A stretch of DNA of 16,547 nucleotides from JAZTYK01 sp045636925 (GTDB lineage Bacteria; Bacillota; Clostridia; Oscillospirales; Butyricicoccaceae): contig JAZTYK010000007.1 in assembly GCA_045636925.1 (NCBI GenBank), positions 1-16,547 on the forward strand, given 5' to 3'. This document shows positions 15,065 to 16,547 of this stretch, in pieces. Numbering within the stretch: the first letter of the stretch is position 1; every line of letters starts with the position of its first letter. The notes under the pieces were generated by a model. It worked only from the letters and a program-made list of their open reading frames with translations. It searched no databases and was not told the DNA's origin. The position numbers and the translations under genes are program-made.

Positions 15065-15093
15065 ATTTTAATACAAAAGCAGCATTTTGGGAA
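15065..15093 (-). promoter_or_regulatory. Probable promoter of the pyrH-to-polC operon
   Basis: On the minus strand: -35 TTCCCA (15088-15093, 4/6), 17-nt spacer, -10 TAAAAT (15065-15070, 5/6) in a very AT-rich 118-nt gap. The leader to pyrH would be about 50 nt. No hairpin terminator follows uvrA, so uvrA read-through may also contribute. Confidence 0.5.
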
Positions 15094-15127
15094 TACACTT
15101 TTTCTGATTTTTTTGTTTTTTTACGAT

Positions 15128-16547
15128 TTATTCACCGCTTCTGCCAAGCACCTTTTTCAGATACTGTCCGGTGTAGGATTCTGCCACTTCTGCCACTGCT
15201 TCCGGCGTACCGCAAGCTACCACTTCACCGCCCCGGTTTCCACCTTCGGGACCCAGGTCAATGATATAGTCGGAAGTTTTGATCACATCCAGATTGTGCT
15301 CGATGACCACCACCGTGTTGCCGCTGTCTACCAGCCTCTGCAGCACATCAATCAGCTTGTGCACATCATAGGTATGCAGACCTGTAGTAGGCTCATCCAA
15401 AATATAAATCGTGCGTCCGGTAGCGCGTTTGGAAAGTTCGGTAGCCAGTTTAACTCGCTGTGCCTCACCGCCGGAAAGCGTGGTAGAGGGCTGTCCCAGC
15501 TTCACATAGGACAGGCCTACCTCTTTTAAGGTTTCCAATTTCCGCCGGATTTTAGGCACTGGCTGGAAAAACTCTACCGCCTCTTCCACAGTCATATCCA
15601 GCACTTCGTGGATATTCTTACCCTTATAGCGTACTTCCAATGTTTCGCGGTTATATCGGCATCCCTTACAAACTTCGCAAGGCACATAAATATCCGGCAG
15701 GAAATGCATTTCGATCTTCAGCAGACCGTCACCGCTGCAAGCTTCGCACCGACCGCCCCGAACGTTAAAGGAGAATCTGCCCGGACCGTAACCCTTGGCT
15801 TTGGCATCCTGCGTCTTGGAAAAGAGCTCTCGGATATCGCCAAAAACGCCAGTATAGGTGGCGGGATTGGATCGGGGCGTGCGCCCGATGGGTGACTGAT
15901 CGATGTCGATCACCTTATCCAGCAGCTCGATGCCTTCCATGCCCTTATGCGCACCGGCGTGGGTTCTGGCACCGTTCAAGTCGGCTGCCAGACGCTTGTA
16001 GATGACCTCATTTACCAAGCTGCTCTTGCCCGAGCCGGACACGCCGGTGATACAGGTAAAGGTACCCAACGGAATCTGCGTATCCACCTGCTTTAAATTG
16101 TTCTCGGCAGCACCCAACACCTTCAGCCAGCCACCATTTCCGGGTCTGCGCTGTTCCGGCACCAGAATCTTGCGTGCGCCGCTTAAATACTGTCCGGTCA
16201 TGGAGTCCGGGCATTTCATAATCTCTGCCGCTGTGCCGGTGGCCACCACATGACCGCCGTTTACGCCGGCACCGGGACCGATATCAATGATATCATCTGC
16301 CGCCAGCATAGTGTCTTCATCATGTTCTACCACGATCAGGGTGTTGCCCAGATCTCTAAGGTGCTTCAATGTCTGCAAAAGCTTATCATTATCCCGTTGG
16401 TGCAGACCGATGGAAGGCTCGTCCAGAATATACAGAACACCCATCAGCGAAGAGCCGATCTGAGTCGCCAGACGGATTCGCTGGCTCTCACCGCCGGACA
16501 GCGTTGCCGCGGCACGGGACAGGGTCAGATACTGCAGGCCCACATCT
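15128..16547 (-). CDS. uvrA: Excinuclease ABC subunit A, C-terminal half (partial)
   Basis: About 472 residues are visible of a protein normally near 940; the 5' part lies beyond the right edge. UvrA is the dimeric ATPase that finds bulky DNA lesions and loads UvrB in nucleotide excision repair. Counting from the edge, the visible part holds the end of the first ABC half with signature LSGGES (about 16-21) and Walker B LDEPS (41-45). It then holds the whole second half: Walker A GVSGSGKSS (168-176), zinc module CEAC and CEVC (C267, C270, C290, C293), signature LSGGE (357-361) and Walker B LDEPTTG (383-389). The frame is open to the last base and includes two codons before an apparent GTG start, so truncation is due to the window, not a mutation. 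In the same direction as pyrH but 118 nt away. Confidence 0.97.
   Translation of the reverse strand, partial: DVGLQYLTLSRAAATLSGGESQRIRLATQIGSSLMGVLYILDEPSIGLHQRDNDKLLQTLKHLRDLGNTLIVVEHDEDTMLAADDIIDIGPGAGVNGGHVVATGTAAEIMKCPDSMTGQYLSGARKILVPEQRRPGNGGWLKVLGAAENNLKQVDTQIPLGTFTCITGVSGSGKSSLVNEVIYKRLAADLNGARTHAGAHKGMEGIELLDKVIDIDQSPIGRTPRSNPATYTGVFGDIRELFSKTQDAKAKGYGPGRFSFNVRGGRCEACSGDGLLKIEMHFLPDIYVPCEVCKGCRYNRETLEVRYKGKNIHEVLDMTVEEAVEFFQPVPKIRRKLETLKEVGLSYVKLGQPSTTLSGGEAQRVKLATELSKRATGRTIYILDEPTTGLHTYDVHKLIDVLQRLVDSGNTVVVIEHNLDVIKTSDYIIDLGPEGGNRGGEVVACGTPEAVAEVAESYTGQYLKKVLGRSGE

Noticed and set aside
15128..16547. UvrA as a truncated gene or GTG-started half protein.
   Set aside because: The frame stays open to the window edge with family sequence before the GTG, so the cut is an edge effect.

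Overview
This window is a housekeeping stretch of a low-to-mid GC Gram-positive chromosome. The best guess is a member of the class Clostridia, probably of the order Oscillospirales. The support is a PolC-type replicative polymerase, MEP-pathway isoprenoid genes, a YerC/TrpR-like regulator, strong GGAGG-type ribosome binding sites and consensus sigma-A promoters. The genus cannot be named from the sequence. No rRNA, CRISPR array, insertion sequence, phage gene or toxin/defence module is visible. I found no convincing undescribed system.

Layout from the left edge. (1) The first 145 bases hold the start of a minus-strand membrane protein, probably an MscS-type mechanosensitive channel, with its own promoter. 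(2) A minus-strand cluster of five tRNAs is transcribed in the order Val(TAC), Asp(GTC), Phe(GAA), Gly(GCC), Cys(GCA). It starts from a perfect TTGACA-17-TATAAT promoter and ends in an intrinsic terminator. (3) A compact minus-strand operon yerC - SAM methyltransferase - hslO (Hsp33) follows. Its promoter carries a palindrome and a direct repeat that look like an operator. (4) The plus-strand gap gene (NAD-dependent GAPDH) is divergent from yerC and is the only plus-strand gene. It ends in a terminator shared with the convergent operon. (5) A 10.7-kb minus-strand operon is transcribed pyrH - frr - uppS - cdsA - dxr - rseP - ispG - polC - small TPR-like lipoprotein. (6) The right edge holds the C-terminal half of uvrA, also on the minus strand.

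How the genes fit together. The large operon joins the end of the translation cycle (frr), pyrimidine nucleotide supply (pyrH), the lipid carrier and precursors for the envelope (dxr and ispG of the MEP pathway, uppS making undecaprenyl diphosphate, cdsA making CDP-diacylglycerol), a site-2 membrane protease (rseP) and the replicative DNA polymerase (polC). This is the widely conserved Firmicutes growth operon. ispG sits where Bacillus has proS, and the usual flanks (rpsB-tsf before, rimP-nusA after) are replaced by uvrA and by a small lipoprotein plus gap. Tight spacing from rseP to polC (2 nt, 3 nt, then a 4-nt overlap) suggests translational coupling. The main points for a second look are the putative yerC operator, the GC-rich hairpin between frr and uppS that lacks a U-tract, and the lipoprotein attached to polC.
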